Positions 42,965 to 50,594 of a stretch of DNA of 64,000 nucleotides are shown here, in pieces. The number at the start of each line of letters is the position of its first letter. Positions within the stretch are counted from its first letter, which is position 1. The notes beneath the pieces were generated by a model. It searched no databases. It was not told the DNA's origin and saw only the letters and a program-made list of their open reading frames with translations. A program made the position numbers and the translations under genes. Origin of the DNA: Dehalococcoidia bacterium. Its GTDB lineage: Bacteria > Chloroflexota > Dehalococcoidia > Tepidiformales > Tepidiformaceae. The DNA is taken from positions 310,001 through 374,000 of the forward strand of contig PQAO01000021.1 of assembly GCA_003104995.1 (NCBI GenBank). Reading direction: 5' to 3'.

Positions 42965-43502
42965 TGGCCGCCCCCTCTCCGTACACGTACACGCCGTCCT
43001 CGCCGTCGACTTCGGCAAGCCGCACCTGCACCTTCTGGACCAGCGCGGTGGGGATGTTCTTGCCCACAAAGTCCGGCCGGATCGGCAGTTCGCGATGGCC
43101 GCGGTCCACCATCACGGCGAGCCGCACCCGCGCGGGCCTCCCGAAGTCCAGCAGCGCATCCAGCGCGGCCCGGATGCTTCTCCCCGTGAACAGCACGTCG
43201 TCGACGAGCACCACGGTCTTCCCGTCGATGGTCCCCGGGATGTCGCTCGGGCGCACCGGTGGGGGTGCTCCACGCCGCGTCACGTCGTCGCGGTAGAGCC
43301 CGATATCGAGCGCGCCGACCGGTATCTCCACAGCTTCGAACTCGCGGATCGCCGCGCCCAGGCGCCGTGCCAGCGGATAGCCGCGCGAAAGCAGGCCGAC
43401 CAGGACCAGCCCTTCCGTGCCGTGGTTGTTTTCGACGATTTCGTGCCCCAGCCGGCGGATCGTCCGGGAAAGTTCATCAGGGCCGAGATAGAGGGTAGTC
43501 AT
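42957..43502 (-). CDS. pyrR: PyrR: pyr operon RNA-binding regulator / uracil phosphoribosyltransferase
   Basis: PyrR binds pyr mRNA when UMP is high and lowers expression of the operon. The 181-residue PRTase-fold protein has the PRPP loop [18 protein letters not shown] near 92-109 and basic RNA-binding segments such as [15 protein letters not shown] 43502 has GGAGG eight bases upstream; the frame continues upstream into the leader, which I reject. It overlaps the stop of a 20-codon leader peptide (ATGA) and is preceded by a PyrR-type RNA site. Confidence 0.94.
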   Translation of the reverse strand: MTTLYLGPDELSRTIRRLGHEIVENNHGTEGLVLVGLLSRGYPLARRLGAAIREFEAVEIPVGALDIGLYRDDVTRRGAPPPVRPSDIPGTIDGKTVVLVDDVLFTGRSIRAALDALLDFGRPARVRLAVMVDRGHRELPIRPDFVGKNIPTALVQKVQVRLAEVDGEDGVYVYGEGAANA

Positions 43503-43561
43503 GAAAAACGCCTCCCCCGGACATCGGAGCAGGCGCACGGCGAAACACACTTGCCGGCCAT
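43499..43561 (-). CDS. Leader peptide of the pyr operon
   Basis: A 20-codon frame begins ATG GCC GGC AAG and encodes [20 protein letters not shown]. Its ATG follows a very strong GGGAGGAGGTG, and its TGA overlaps the pyrR ATG. The Shine-Dalgarno lies in the 3' side of the PyrR-binding RNA motif. PyrR binding should therefore block translation of the leader and, through coupling, of pyrR and the operon. No pyrimidine-related codon bias is seen in it. Confidence 0.6.
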   Translation of the reverse strand: MAGKCVSPCACSDVRGRRFS

Positions 43562-43571
43562 GCCGGCACCT

Positions 43572-43596
43572 CCTCCCTTAGCAGCCTCACGGGACC
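43572..43596 (-). promoter_or_regulatory. PyrR-binding RNA element in the pyr leader
   Basis: The leader RNA reads GUCCCGUGAGGCUGCUAAGGGAG in two parts: GUCCC with GUGAGGCUG, then CUAAGGGAG. This matches the conserved PyrR-binding loop (UCCC-GUGAGG-...-GGGA). UCCC pairs with GGGA. The element overlaps the leader peptide Shine-Dalgarno, so control by translational repression, as in Mycobacterium, is more likely than attenuation; no terminator follows it. Confidence 0.72.
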
Positions 43597-43615
43597 ACCT
43601 TAAAGGGTTTCACTG

Positions 43616-43644
43616 AGCGTACCGCAGCCCGAGTGCTGCAGCAA
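43616..43644 (-). promoter_or_regulatory. pyr operon promoter
   Basis: TTGCTG (43644-43639) and TACGCT (43621-43616) on the minus strand have a 17-base spacer. Transcription would start near 43609, just upstream of the PyrR-binding element. Confidence 0.5.
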
Positions 43645-43698
43645 TCACTTCTGCTGGTTCATCACGCTCACGCAGGTTATCCGTAACGGCTGCCTCGC

Positions 43699-43704
43699 TA
43701 TACT
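43699..43704 (+). promoter_or_regulatory. Putative -10 element of the TetR gene
   Basis: TATACT is near the consensus and lies 55 bases before the GTG start. GTTATC 17 bases upstream is a weak -35. Confidence 0.33.
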
Positions 43705-43759
43705 CGCCCGTAAGGAGCCCCCCGCGGGCGCCATCGCGTAGCCGCCCGGAGCGAACACC

Positions 43760-44371
43760 GTGAGTGCCTCACCCGCAGCCGAGCCAGGACGAGAATCCGA
43801 AGTCCGCGATCGCATCTTTAGCAGCGCGCTTCGCCACTTCTCCCACAAGGGGTTCGCTGCCACCTCCCTACGCGAAATCTCCGAAGACGCCCAGACCACC
43901 AAGCCGATGATCTACTACTACTTCGGCTCCAAGGATGGTCTCTACGCGAGCATCGTCCGCCAGATCCTCGAAGAGATGGCCGACGGCATCCGCTCCCACC
44001 TCCCCGTGGAGGCCCCGGTACGGGACCGCGTCATCGCCTATTGCGAACGCTACCTCGATCATTTCCTCGTGCAGGAGGAGATCATCGCTCTCGTGTTGCG
44101 CGAGGTGTTCGGCCTCGGCGGCGTGCCCATGGCCGAGTTCTCCCAGGCGCTCGGCGAACGTGTCCGCCAACCGCTCGATGAGATCCTGCGCCAGGGCATG
44201 GAGTCGGGCGCGCTCTCCCACGACCACGTGGCCACCTGCGCAACCGCCATCACCGGCATCCTCAACATGTTCATCCTGGCCCACGTCTTCGGCGGCGCCC
44301 CCATCGACCGCGAGACGCCGCTACAGCACGTCCGCTACTACATCCGCGGGCTCGCGGCACCAGCTTCTTAG
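43760..44371 (+). CDS. TetR-family transcriptional regulator
   Basis: The 203-residue protein has the TetR N-terminal DNA-binding domain: FSHKGFAATSLREISEDAQTTKPMIYYYFGSKDGLY spans the helix-turn-helix (the parts ISEDAQTTKPMIYYYF are most typical). An all-helical ligand-binding domain follows. The GTG at 43760 is preceded by CGGAGCG. The target and ligand are unknown. It is divergent from the pyr operon, followed 58 bases later by the J-like protein gene. Confidence 0.9.
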   Translation: MSASPAAEPGRESEVRDRIFSSALRHFSHKGFAATSLREISEDAQTTKPMIYYYFGSKDGLYASIVRQILEEMADGIRSHLPVEAPVRDRVIAYCERYLDHFLVQEEIIALVLREVFGLGGVPMAEFSQALGERVRQPLDEILRQGMESGALSHDHVATCATAITGILNMFILAHVFGGAPIDRETPLQHVRYYIRGLAAPAS

Positions 44372-44429
44372 CCCCCTTACCCTCTAGTTCTGGCGAAAAC
44401 TGCCGTTTCTTCCTGTAGGGAGGCGGAGT

Positions 44430-44831
44430 GTGTCCGACACGAGACTCATCGACTATTACGCGGTGCTGAACTTGCCACCGAAGAGCGACCTCTCCGGGGT
44501 CGAAAACGCCTACGCGCGCCTCTCCGACGACCTGATGAAGCAATCCGAACACGACGAGACCGCGCGCGAGGCGATGCAACGCCTCAACGAGGCGTACGCC
44601 GTCCTCTCCAAGCCGGAGCTGCGCCGCGACTACGACCGCGCCTTCTTCAGGGGCGAACTCGAACGCCTCGAGAAGGAAGCCCGCGCCCTCCAGCGCCGCC
44701 GCACCATGGCCGGGAACCTGCTCGTCGGCGCCCTCGGGCTCGTCGTCGCGGTCCAGGCTGGCGCCCTGCTCTACCTCGGCTGGGATAGCGCAACCGGCCT
44801 GTTCCAGGCCATCGGCGGCCTGCTCTTCTAG
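44430..44831 (+). CDS. J-domain-like protein with C-terminal transmembrane helix, HPD motif absent
   Basis: The 133-residue protein has a J-like region (about 7-72): DYYAVLNLPP, then ENAYARLSDDLM, then LNEAYAVLSKPELRRDYDRAF. The HPD tripeptide that activates DnaK should lie between helices II and III; here that stretch reads SEHDET, without Pro after His. Such degenerate J proteins do not stimulate DnaK in the usual way. A single transmembrane helix (about 95-117) follows. The GTG start is preceded by GGGAGGCGGAGT. Its partner is unknown. Confidence 0.75.
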   Translation: MSDTRLIDYYAVLNLPPKSDLSGVENAYARLSDDLMKQSEHDETAREAMQRLNEAYAVLSKPELRRDYDRAFFRGELERLEKEARALQRRRTMAGNLLVGALGLVVAVQAGALLYLGWDSATGLFQAIGGLLF

Positions 44832-44843
44832 CCAGGCCCCGGT

Positions 44844-46199
44844 CTATCCCGCTGCTGAACCCCCGGCCAGTTCCGCGAGGCGGGCTGCCTGGGCCTCCGC
44901 ATACGGCGTGATCGTCTCGACCACGTTCACGTGGCTGTCCAGCCGCTTCTGCAGTCCACTCATCAGCCCAAGCACGCGGAAAATCAGCAGGATATCGCCC
45001 GGGATCTCGGTCACCGGGTTCGCGTTCAGGATCCGGGCCAGCCGCTCGTTCACCTCCGGCATCACGTCCGCATCGATGTACGGCTTCTGGTCGGCGCCGG
45101 TCGATTCGAAGAACGACTGCCCGAGCGCTACCAACGACTGCGGGTCCTCGCTCTTCGTCTTGAATCCGAGCGCCCGGAACGCCTGCACCATCTGGTCTTC
45201 GTCCTGGCCGACCAGCGCCATCACCAGCCGGGCATAGTTCAGGCGGAAGCCCTCCGGCAACTCCTTCGAGAGGCCGAAATCGAGGAACACGACCACCGGC
45301 CCCGGTAGCACGAACAGGTTCCCCGGGTGCGGGTCGGCATGGAAGAACCCGTGGACCAGGATCTGTTCGCAATACGCCTCGGTCATGATGAGCGCGACCT
45401 GGTTCGGGTCGATCCCCTGCTCGATCAGCTTCGGTATCTCGGAGATCTTGGTCGCTTCGATGAACTCCGTGGTCAGGACGCGCCTGGCCGTATGCTCCCA
45501 CACCACCGCTGGGATGCGGATGTCGGCGCGATGCGCAAGGTCCCGGGCAACGCGCTCCGAGCTGTGTCCTTCGCGAACAAAGTCCAGCTCGCCGGGCACG
45601 TCCTTGTTCAACTCCGCCATGATCACCCGGAAGTCGAAGTTCGGCTCGATGCGAGCGAGGATCCGGACCAGGATGGCGATGTTCCGCAGGTCCGTCTCCA
45701 TCACCCGGTCGATTCCCGGGTATTGAACTTTCACCGCCACGTCCCGGCCGTCCTTCGTCCGGGCGCGATGCACCTGCGCAAGCGAAGCCGATGCAATCGG
45801 CCTGCGCGAGAAGTCGTCGAAGATCGCGTCCGGGTGTGCCCCGAGCTCGCGTTCGATCAGTGCCGCCACGTCGCGGAACGGCCGCGCCGGCACGCGGTCC
45901 TGCAGCCTGCTAAGCACGGCAACGTACTCCGGAGGGGCCACGTCGGCCCGGCTGCTGATGAACTGGCACGTCTTGATCAAGAGCCCTTCCATCCGCGTTG
46001 CAAGCCTGTAAATGCGCTTCGCGCTCGACCGGTGTGCCGCTGAGATGCGGCGTTCGCGTTCAGCCGGCGCGAGCTTCTTGTTGCGCTGGATCCGCTTGTA
46101 GCTCCAGTAGATCGCCAGGAATGTCGAACCGACATCGACGAAGCGGCGGATGCGGTGGGGCCAGGAGAGCGGCCGGGCGCCGGTGAGCGTGTTTGCCAT
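44844..46199 (-). CDS. UbiB/ABC1-family atypical kinase
   Basis: The 451-residue protein has the ABC1 pattern: an N-terminal extension with the KxGQ-like motif (KTCQFISSRAD here, Cys for Gly), ASASLAQVHRA, VAVKVQYPGI with the ATP-site Lys, HADPHPGNLFV as the catalytic loop and FLDFGLSKEL as the DFG motif. Family members support quinone biosynthesis or lipid distribution. ATG 46199 is chosen because a TACGCT hexamer lies eight bases upstream and the preceding codons overlap a hairpin. It is convergent with the J-like gene, 12 bases away. Confidence 0.88.
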   Translation of the reverse strand: MANTLTGARPLSWPHRIRRFVDVGSTFLAIYWSYKRIQRNKKLAPAERERRISAAHRSSAKRIYRLATRMEGLLIKTCQFISSRADVAPPEYVAVLSRLQDRVPARPFRDVAALIERELGAHPDAIFDDFSRRPIASASLAQVHRARTKDGRDVAVKVQYPGIDRVMETDLRNIAILVRILARIEPNFDFRVIMAELNKDVPGELDFVREGHSSERVARDLAHRADIRIPAVVWEHTARRVLTTEFIEATKISEIPKLIEQGIDPNQVALIMTEAYCEQILVHGFFHADPHPGNLFVLPGPVVVFLDFGLSKELPEGFRLNYARLVMALVGQDEDQMVQAFRALGFKTKSEDPQSLVALGQSFFESTGADQKPYIDADVMPEVNERLARILNANPVTEIPGDILLIFRVLGLMSGLQKRLDSHVNVVETITPYAEAQAARLAELAGGSAAG

Positions 46200-46233
46200 T
46201 GGAATCGAGCGTATCCGGTGAATGGTAACCAAG

Positions 46234-46264
46234 CGATGAGGCCGGGCAGCGCCCGGCCTCATCG
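46234..46264 (-). terminator. Strong hairpin after the 102-residue protein gene
   Basis: CGATGAGGCCGGGC and GCCCGGCCTCATCG form a perfect 14-base-pair stem with an AGC loop. It lies 23 bases after the stop of the minus-strand gene at 46288 and before the UbiB-family start. No T-run follows. Confidence 0.6.
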
Positions 46265-46287
46265 ACAAACTGCTCGCGTGCGGTGGC

Positions 46288-46596
46288 TTACGCCTTCAGC
46301 GCAATCGCGTCCACTTTCCACGCGCCTGCGACATCCTTCCAGCGGGTGGCGATCGTGCGCGAATCGCCTTCGCCCGCCATCACGATGTCGACCAGGTGGT
46401 CGTCGCCTTCCTGGCCCTGCACGTTGATGGTGATCGCCGGGGTGCCAGCGCCCTGTGGCCCCGCTGCCTGCATCTGGGATTGCAGGGCCATGGCCTGGCC
46501 CATCCCATTCGGGGTGAACACCATCATCAGCCCCGCGATGTTTTGCGCCAGCAGGTCCTTCGCAAACTGGTCCGCAGCGTCCTTCAGTTCCGCCAT
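46288..46596 (-). CDS. Small NTF2/SnoaL-like or uncharacterised protein
   Basis: The 102-residue product has an N-terminal amphipathic helix (AELKDAADQFAKDLLAQN), a Met/Gln-rich middle and a beta-rich end with RTIATRWKDVAGAWKVDAIAL, the pattern of NTF2-like folds. AGGAG precedes the ATG. I recognise no specific family and no catalytic residues. It lies between the UbiB-like kinase and the acetoacetate decarboxylase-like gene, probably a single-gene unit. Confidence 0.65.
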   Translation of the reverse strand: MAELKDAADQFAKDLLAQNIAGLMMVFTPNGMGQAMALQSQMQAAGPQGAGTPAITINVQGQEGDDHLVDIVMAGEGDSRTIATRWKDVAGAWKVDAIALKA

Positions 46597-46742
46597 TATT
46601 GCTACTCCTTGAGGCCTGCCCGCTGGTTTTGGGTGGGACAGGCGAGCATTAGGGTAGGGAGCCCCGGTAACGTGTCAAGTAGTTGCATACATCGCTCGCC
46701 AGCCGGAGTAGGATCACTACCAGATACGGCGGAGGTGCGGCG

Positions 46743-47546
46743 ATGAATACGCGGTTCGTCAAGAGCCCGGATGAAGTCTGGAGGTTGCAACAGGCCTACG
46801 CCGCACCAGCCTTCCTCGATATGCGGACGCTGGCCGTCACCTTCGAGTCTGACCCCGGCGTCATCGCCGGGTTGCTCCCGCCACCGCTACTACCCGCCGC
46901 CGATCCCCGTGTGACTGTCTCCATCAGCGAGATCGCCCGCTCCAACTGTGTCGGGCCGTTCAACGCCGCGGCCGTCAACGTCGCCTGCCGGTTCGAGGGC
47001 CGGGAGGGCGTGTATTGCCTCTCCATGCCGATGAGCACCGACACCGCGGTCATCTTCGGCCGCGAGCTCTACGCCGAACCGAAGAAGCTCGCTGAAATCG
47101 AGCTCGACCAGCGCCCCGGTGGGCGCGTCCGCGGCAGGGTCACGCGCCGGGGCATCACCGTGATCGAGATCCGTGCCCAGTTCGAAGATGGATTCCGTGA
47201 AGCCAATGCCGAACGAGAAAGCGGGAACTATTACTTCAAATTCCTGCCTTCCGCCGATGGCCTGGGCTTCGCTCACGCCCCGGAGCTCATCGAAGTGACC
47301 CACCGAAGCACCATCCGCCGTAGCGTTCGCGGCACCGGCACGCTCACTTTCCGCGAGTCCTGCCATGACCCCCTGATTGATATCCCCGTGCTGTCCATCA
47401 CCGGCGTCACGCTCAGCGAGGGAGATCTGTACACCACGGCGCGTGTCGCCGCGACCGTCGATCCCGCGGCATTCATGCCCTATGCCTTCGCCAAGATCGA
47501 TGACCTGACCGTCTGGGCCGAAACGCCGGCCTCGGTGACCGTCTAG
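46743..47546 (+). CDS. Acetoacetate decarboxylase-family protein
   Basis: The 267-residue protein has the ADC-family pattern: ELYAEPKKLAEIEL near residue 110-123 contains the Lys pair whose first or second member forms the Schiff base in acetoacetate decarboxylase, and GREGVYCLSMPM precedes it. The substrate may be another beta-keto acid. GGAGGTG lies upstream of ATG 46743. It overlaps an SDR gene tail to tail by four bases, so the two may act in one pathway, but no other gene here defines it. Confidence 0.82.
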   Translation: MNTRFVKSPDEVWRLQQAYAAPAFLDMRTLAVTFESDPGVIAGLLPPPLLPAADPRVTVSISEIARSNCVGPFNAAAVNVACRFEGREGVYCLSMPMSTDTAVIFGRELYAEPKKLAEIELDQRPGGRVRGRVTRRGITVIEIRAQFEDGFREANAERESGNYYFKFLPSADGLGFAHAPELIEVTHRSTIRRSVRGTGTLTFRESCHDPLIDIPVLSITGVTLSEGDLYTTARVAATVDPAAFMPYAFAKIDDLTVWAETPASVTV

Positions 47547-48337
47547 AGTTCCGCCGGGAGGAACTTCCGGAACTGCGGTAGCAGGTCCGGCCCCTGGCGA
47601 AGATGGTGCCCCCCGTCATCCGCCAGCACCACGCCCGTGATCCACGCGGACTCCTCGCTCAGCAGGAACGCTACCGCGTTGGCGATGTCCTCCGTCGTCC
47701 CCAGGCGCCGCACGGGCATCCGCCGGAGGTACTCATCCACCGTTTCCGGGTTGCCGGCCAGCCCGCTCGCCAGGTCAGTGGGCACCAGCCCCGGCGCCAC
47801 CGCGTTCACGCGGATTCCGTGTTCGCCGAGGTCGTCCGCCGCGCAGCGGGTCAGCATGTTCAGTCCCGCCTTCGCTACGCAATAGGCCGTCATCCAGTGG
47901 TGCGTGTGGGTGCCCGCGATCGAGCTGATGTTGACGATGCTTCCGCCGCCCGAGGCCTTCAGCAGCTTCGCCTTGTGCTGCATCGTTCGGAAGACGCCGT
48001 TCAGCGTTGTCTCCATCACCCGGTTCCATTCAGCCTGCGTGCTGTTCAGCACTCCGCCTACCGCCCCTGTGCCGGCTGCGTTCACCGCCAGGTGTAATGC
48101 CCCATAGCGCTCTTTGACCGTCGCGAAGGCCGCTCCAACCGACTCATCGGAGGCGACGTCGCATTGCACGAAGGATGCGGCCTTCCCCAGCTCTGCTGCC
48201 GAAGCTTCGATGATGTTCGTACGCCGCCCGGCGAGCACCACCTGACCGCCGCCATCGACGATCGCCCGCGCGCAGGCGAGACCGATCCCTGTGCCGCCCC
48301 CGGTAACAAACCCGACCTTGCCTTCGAACCTGCCCAT
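47543..48337 (-). CDS. Short-chain dehydrogenase/reductase
   Basis: The 264-residue classical SDR has the NAD(P)-binding TGGGTGIG near residue 13, NAAG near 84, the catalytic Ser in NISSIAG and the YCVAK motif with Tyr and Lys. The segment AGRRTNI after beta 2 suggests NADP(H) preference. The substrate is unknown. The ATG has GGAGGCGAGC upstream. It is convergent with the ADC-family gene, sharing the stop region. Confidence 0.9.
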   Translation of the reverse strand: MGRFEGKVGFVTGGGTGIGLACARAIVDGGGQVVLAGRRTNIIEASAAELGKAASFVQCDVASDESVGAAFATVKERYGALHLAVNAAGTGAVGGVLNSTQAEWNRVMETTLNGVFRTMQHKAKLLKASGGGSIVNISSIAGTHTHHWMTAYCVAKAGLNMLTRCAADDLGEHGIRVNAVAPGLVPTDLASGLAGNPETVDEYLRRMPVRRLGTTEDIANAVAFLLSEESAWITGVVLADDGGHHLRQGPDLLPQFRKFLPAEL

Positions 48338-48383
48338 GCTCGCCTCCGATCGTGAAGAGGCCGCGAGTATGCCACCGGCAGCG

Positions 48384-48950
48384 TCAGTACGCCCGGCTGT
48401 CCCAGAGCACGTCGCCCGCCCCACTCAGCCGCGCCTGGTGACGTGACGCCACAAAGAGGAAGTCCGACAGCCGGTTCAGGTAGGGGATGACGTGGTCACC
48501 CACTTCTTCCTCCCGCGCCAGCGAGTTCACCAGCCGCTCCACCCGCCGGCACACCGTCCGCGCGACATGGAGCTGCGCCGCGGCGAGGTCACCCCCCGGG
48601 AGGATGAAGCTCTTCAGCGGCTCCAGCGTGTCGTTCCACTCATCGATCCACACTTCGAGCTGCTCCACATGCCGCGGCTCTATCTTGGGGACCATCAGCC
48701 GCTTCTTGTCCTCTTCCAGGATGCAGAGGTCCGAACCGAGGTTGAACAAGACTTGCTGGATGATGTGGAACCGCTCCCGCATCGAGGCATCGAGGCCCGA
48801 CGCGACCGCCACGCCAATCACGCTGTTGAGCTCGTCGACCGTGCCATAGGCTTCGATGCGGAGGCTGTCCTTGGGGACCCTTTGGCCCCCGCCGAGCGCG
48901 GTCATCCCGGCATCGCCGGTGCGGGTGTAGACGCGGTTGATGTGGACCAT
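48384..48950 (-). CDS. pduO: Cob(I)alamin adenosyltransferase, PduO type
   Basis: The enzyme transfers adenosine from ATP to cob(I)alamin, making adenosylcobalamin. The 188-residue protein has the PduO N-terminus VYTRTGDAGMTALGGGQRVPKDSLR with TGD-GMT, the AYGTVDELNS motif near 35 and the C-terminal YLNRLSDFLFVASR with the active-site Arg and Asp. ATG 48950 is the family start. The MVHI start lacks a clear Shine-Dalgarno. It ends 46 bases before the SDR start, on the same strand. No other cobalamin genes are in the window. Confidence 0.92.
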   Translation of the reverse strand: MVHINRVYTRTGDAGMTALGGGQRVPKDSLRIEAYGTVDELNSVIGVAVASGLDASMRERFHIIQQVLFNLGSDLCILEEDKKRLMVPKIEPRHVEQLEVWIDEWNDTLEPLKSFILPGGDLAAAQLHVARTVCRRVERLVNSLAREEEVGDHVIPYLNRLSDFLFVASRHQARLSGAGDVLWDSRAY

Positions 48951-49058
48951 GCCCAACAGCATGCCCGACCGCGCACCCTTCCGCGACCCCGCTTTCGTGA
49001 GACCCGCGCCGGCGCCACAATAGCGTCGTCCCCGATCGCACATCTCGTGGAGTGCCCA

Positions 49059-49292
49059 ATGAGCACCGAATCCCCGCAACGCTGCGTCCGCTGCCATTTC
49101 GTCTACACCGGTGAGCCGTTCCTCATGGCCGGCCGAAAGTACTGCTGCTCGAACTGCTCGGTGGGCTCGGCCTGCGAACACCAGGGCATCCACCGTGGCA
49201 CCAACGTTCGCCGCTATGGTCCGACGTTCGACCGCTTCCGGCAGGTGGTGAAATGGGCCACGCCCTACGAAACCGAACAGCGCGTGAGCTGA
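49059..49292 (+). CDS. Cys-rich small zinc-ribbon-like protein
   Basis: The 77-residue protein has CVRCH near residue 9, YCCSNC near 28-33 and a further Cys about six residues on, then two His, a set able to bind one or two metal ions. GGAGTG precedes the ATG at 49059. It resembles small metal-binding proteins, but I cannot name a family. It is divergent from pduO. Confidence 0.6.
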   Translation: MSTESPQRCVRCHFVYTGEPFLMAGRKYCCSNCSVGSACEHQGIHRGTNVRRYGPTFDRFRQVVKWATPYETEQRVS

Positions 49293-49493
49293 CGCGCGAA
49301 AAGTTCACGGACCGCGTCGTCATAAGAACGCCGCCCCGGGCCCTTGCGCTGGTAGAGTCCCGCCCGAGGGCTCGGCGCCTATCCCAGGACAGGTGCTCGA
49401 CCCGCCGGCCTCAGAGACTGGGTGGTGGATGCGCGCCCGCCCGCGCCGCCGCACCCGGCGCCAGCCCTCCCGTACCTGCTCTGTTCTTCCCGC

Positions 49494-49577
49494 TGGTGCC
49501 GGGGGCGGGATTCGAACCCACATGCCTTGCGGCCGCCGGGTTTAAGCCGGCTGCGTCTGCCATTCCGCCACCCCGGC
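49494..49577 (-). tRNA. tRNA-Leu (UAA)
   Basis: The minus strand folds as a class II tRNA. The acceptor GCCGGGG pairs with CCCCGGC followed by A and an encoded CCA (49496-49494). The D arm is GCGG...CGC. The anticodon arm GCCGG-CUUAAAC-CCGGC gives anticodon UAA. A long variable arm follows (GGCCGCAAGGCAU), then the T arm GUGGG-UUCGAAU-CCCGC. It reads UUA and UUG codons. It lies 31 bases after the Fur-family stop on the same strand. Confidence 0.95.
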
Positions 49578-49608
49578 GCAAATCCCAGTAGAACACGCCT
49601 CGCCCGGC

Positions 49609-50031
49609 CTAGGCGACCCCGGCCGTCCCGCACTCCGGACACAGGCCGTAGAGCTCCAGGCTGTGGCCCTGCAGGTGAAACCCGTGCTGCGCCGCCTGTT
49701 CCTGGATCCGGGTGTCCAGCTCCAGGTCGGCAAATTCCGTGAACCGTCCGCACGCGCGGCACACCAGGTGGTGGTGGTGCGTCCCCTCCGAGAGTTGATA
49801 CCGCACGCTTCCGTCTTCCAGCGGCACCCGGCAGAGCAGATCGAGCTCCTGCAGCAGTTTGATTGTCCGGAAGACCGTCGCCCGGCCCACGCCCGGCAGC
49901 TCGCCCAGCAGGTCCTCCACCGTGAACGGCCCGGGGGCCCGTTCGATCGCCTGGAGCACCGCCCTCCGCGGAGCGGTTGATCGAAACCCGATCGTTTCCA
50001 GCCGCATCGCCGCAGCTTCGGTAAATGCCAC
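49609..50031 (-). CDS. Fur-family metal-responsive repressor
   Basis: The 140-residue protein has the Fur winged helix (FRSTAPRRAVLQAI and VGRATVFRTIKLLQE), the His-rich hinge THHHHLVC and the structural zinc cysteines Cys91, Cys94, Cys131 and Cys134. The family (Fur, Zur or PerR) cannot be told apart safely. The GTG at 50031 is chosen because an extended -10 ends six bases upstream; an ATG at 50007 is an alternative and would shorten it by eight residues. Confidence 0.9.
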   Translation of the reverse strand: MAFTEAAAMRLETIGFRSTAPRRAVLQAIERAPGPFTVEDLLGELPGVGRATVFRTIKLLQELDLLCRVPLEDGSVRYQLSEGTHHHHLVCRACGRFTEFADLELDTRIQEQAAQHGFHLQGHSLELYGLCPECGTAGVA

Positions 50032-50037
50032 GGTTCG

Positions 50038-50046
50038 ATGGTATCA
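50038..50046 (-). promoter_or_regulatory. Extended -10 promoter of the Fur-family gene, leaderless type
   Basis: TGA followed by TACCAT on the minus strand ends six bases before the GTG start at 50031. Confidence 0.42.
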
Positions 50047-50123
50047 AACTCACCCTCACCCGCTCCAGAGCGTCAGAACTTCGCCGATGATCACAGCACT
50101 CCCGGTCTCACGAGGTGTGCGCT

Positions 50124-50594
50124 GTGTCGGATCTGGCTCTGTTGAGAACTCCCCGCCAGCTCGTCCTCTTTCGTGTTGGTGACACCCACTACGGCCTCGA
50201 TATCGAGGCCGTCGACGAAATCCTGCCCTTGATCGCCATCACTCCCGTGGCCGGCGCCCAGGGCGGCGTCCTCGGCCTCGCCGATGTCCGCAAACGCGTC
50301 GTGCCCGTGTTCGACCTGCACTGGAAGTTCGGCGTGCCCCGTCCTCCCGATGGACGAGACAGCCGGCTCATCCTCGTCGATGCCGCCGAGGGGCCAGTCG
50401 CGCTCCTCGTCGATGCGGTGGAGGAGGTGCTCACCGTGCAGCGCGAGGACTTCCAGCAGGTGGCGCCCCCAGGTGACCGTCGGGGCCTTGGCTACCTCAA
50501 TGGCGTGGTCCGGCGCGACAACGGTCTCGTGGTCTGGGTGGACCCTCGCCGCCTCGTGCCCGATGACGTCTCCTCGGTCCTGCAGGCAGCCTAA
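50124..50594 (+). CDS. cheW: CheW-like protein
   Basis: CheW couples chemoreceptors to CheA. The 156-residue protein is one CheW domain: LVLFRVGDTHYGLDIEAVDEI at the start, GVLGLADVRKRVVPVFDL in the middle and the ALLVDAVEEVL segment. No CheA, CheY or receptor gene is in the window, so its system is unknown. GTG 50124 lies seven bases after GAGGTG. It is divergent from the Fur-family gene and overlaps the MBL gene tail to tail by four bases. Confidence 0.88.
   Translation: MSDLALLRTPRQLVLFRVGDTHYGLDIEAVDEILPLIAITPVAGAQGGVLGLADVRKRVVPVFDLHWKFGVPRPPDGRDSRLILVDAAEGPVALLVDAVEEVLTVQREDFQQVAPPGDRRGLGYLNGVVRRDNGLVVWVDPRRLVPDDVSSVLQAA

Noticed and set aside
49293..49493. The interval after the Cys-rich gene and before the tRNA, scanned for another RNA gene
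   Set aside because: No cloverleaf or conserved RNA motif is seen. GC-rich hairpins are present, but none has a clear role.
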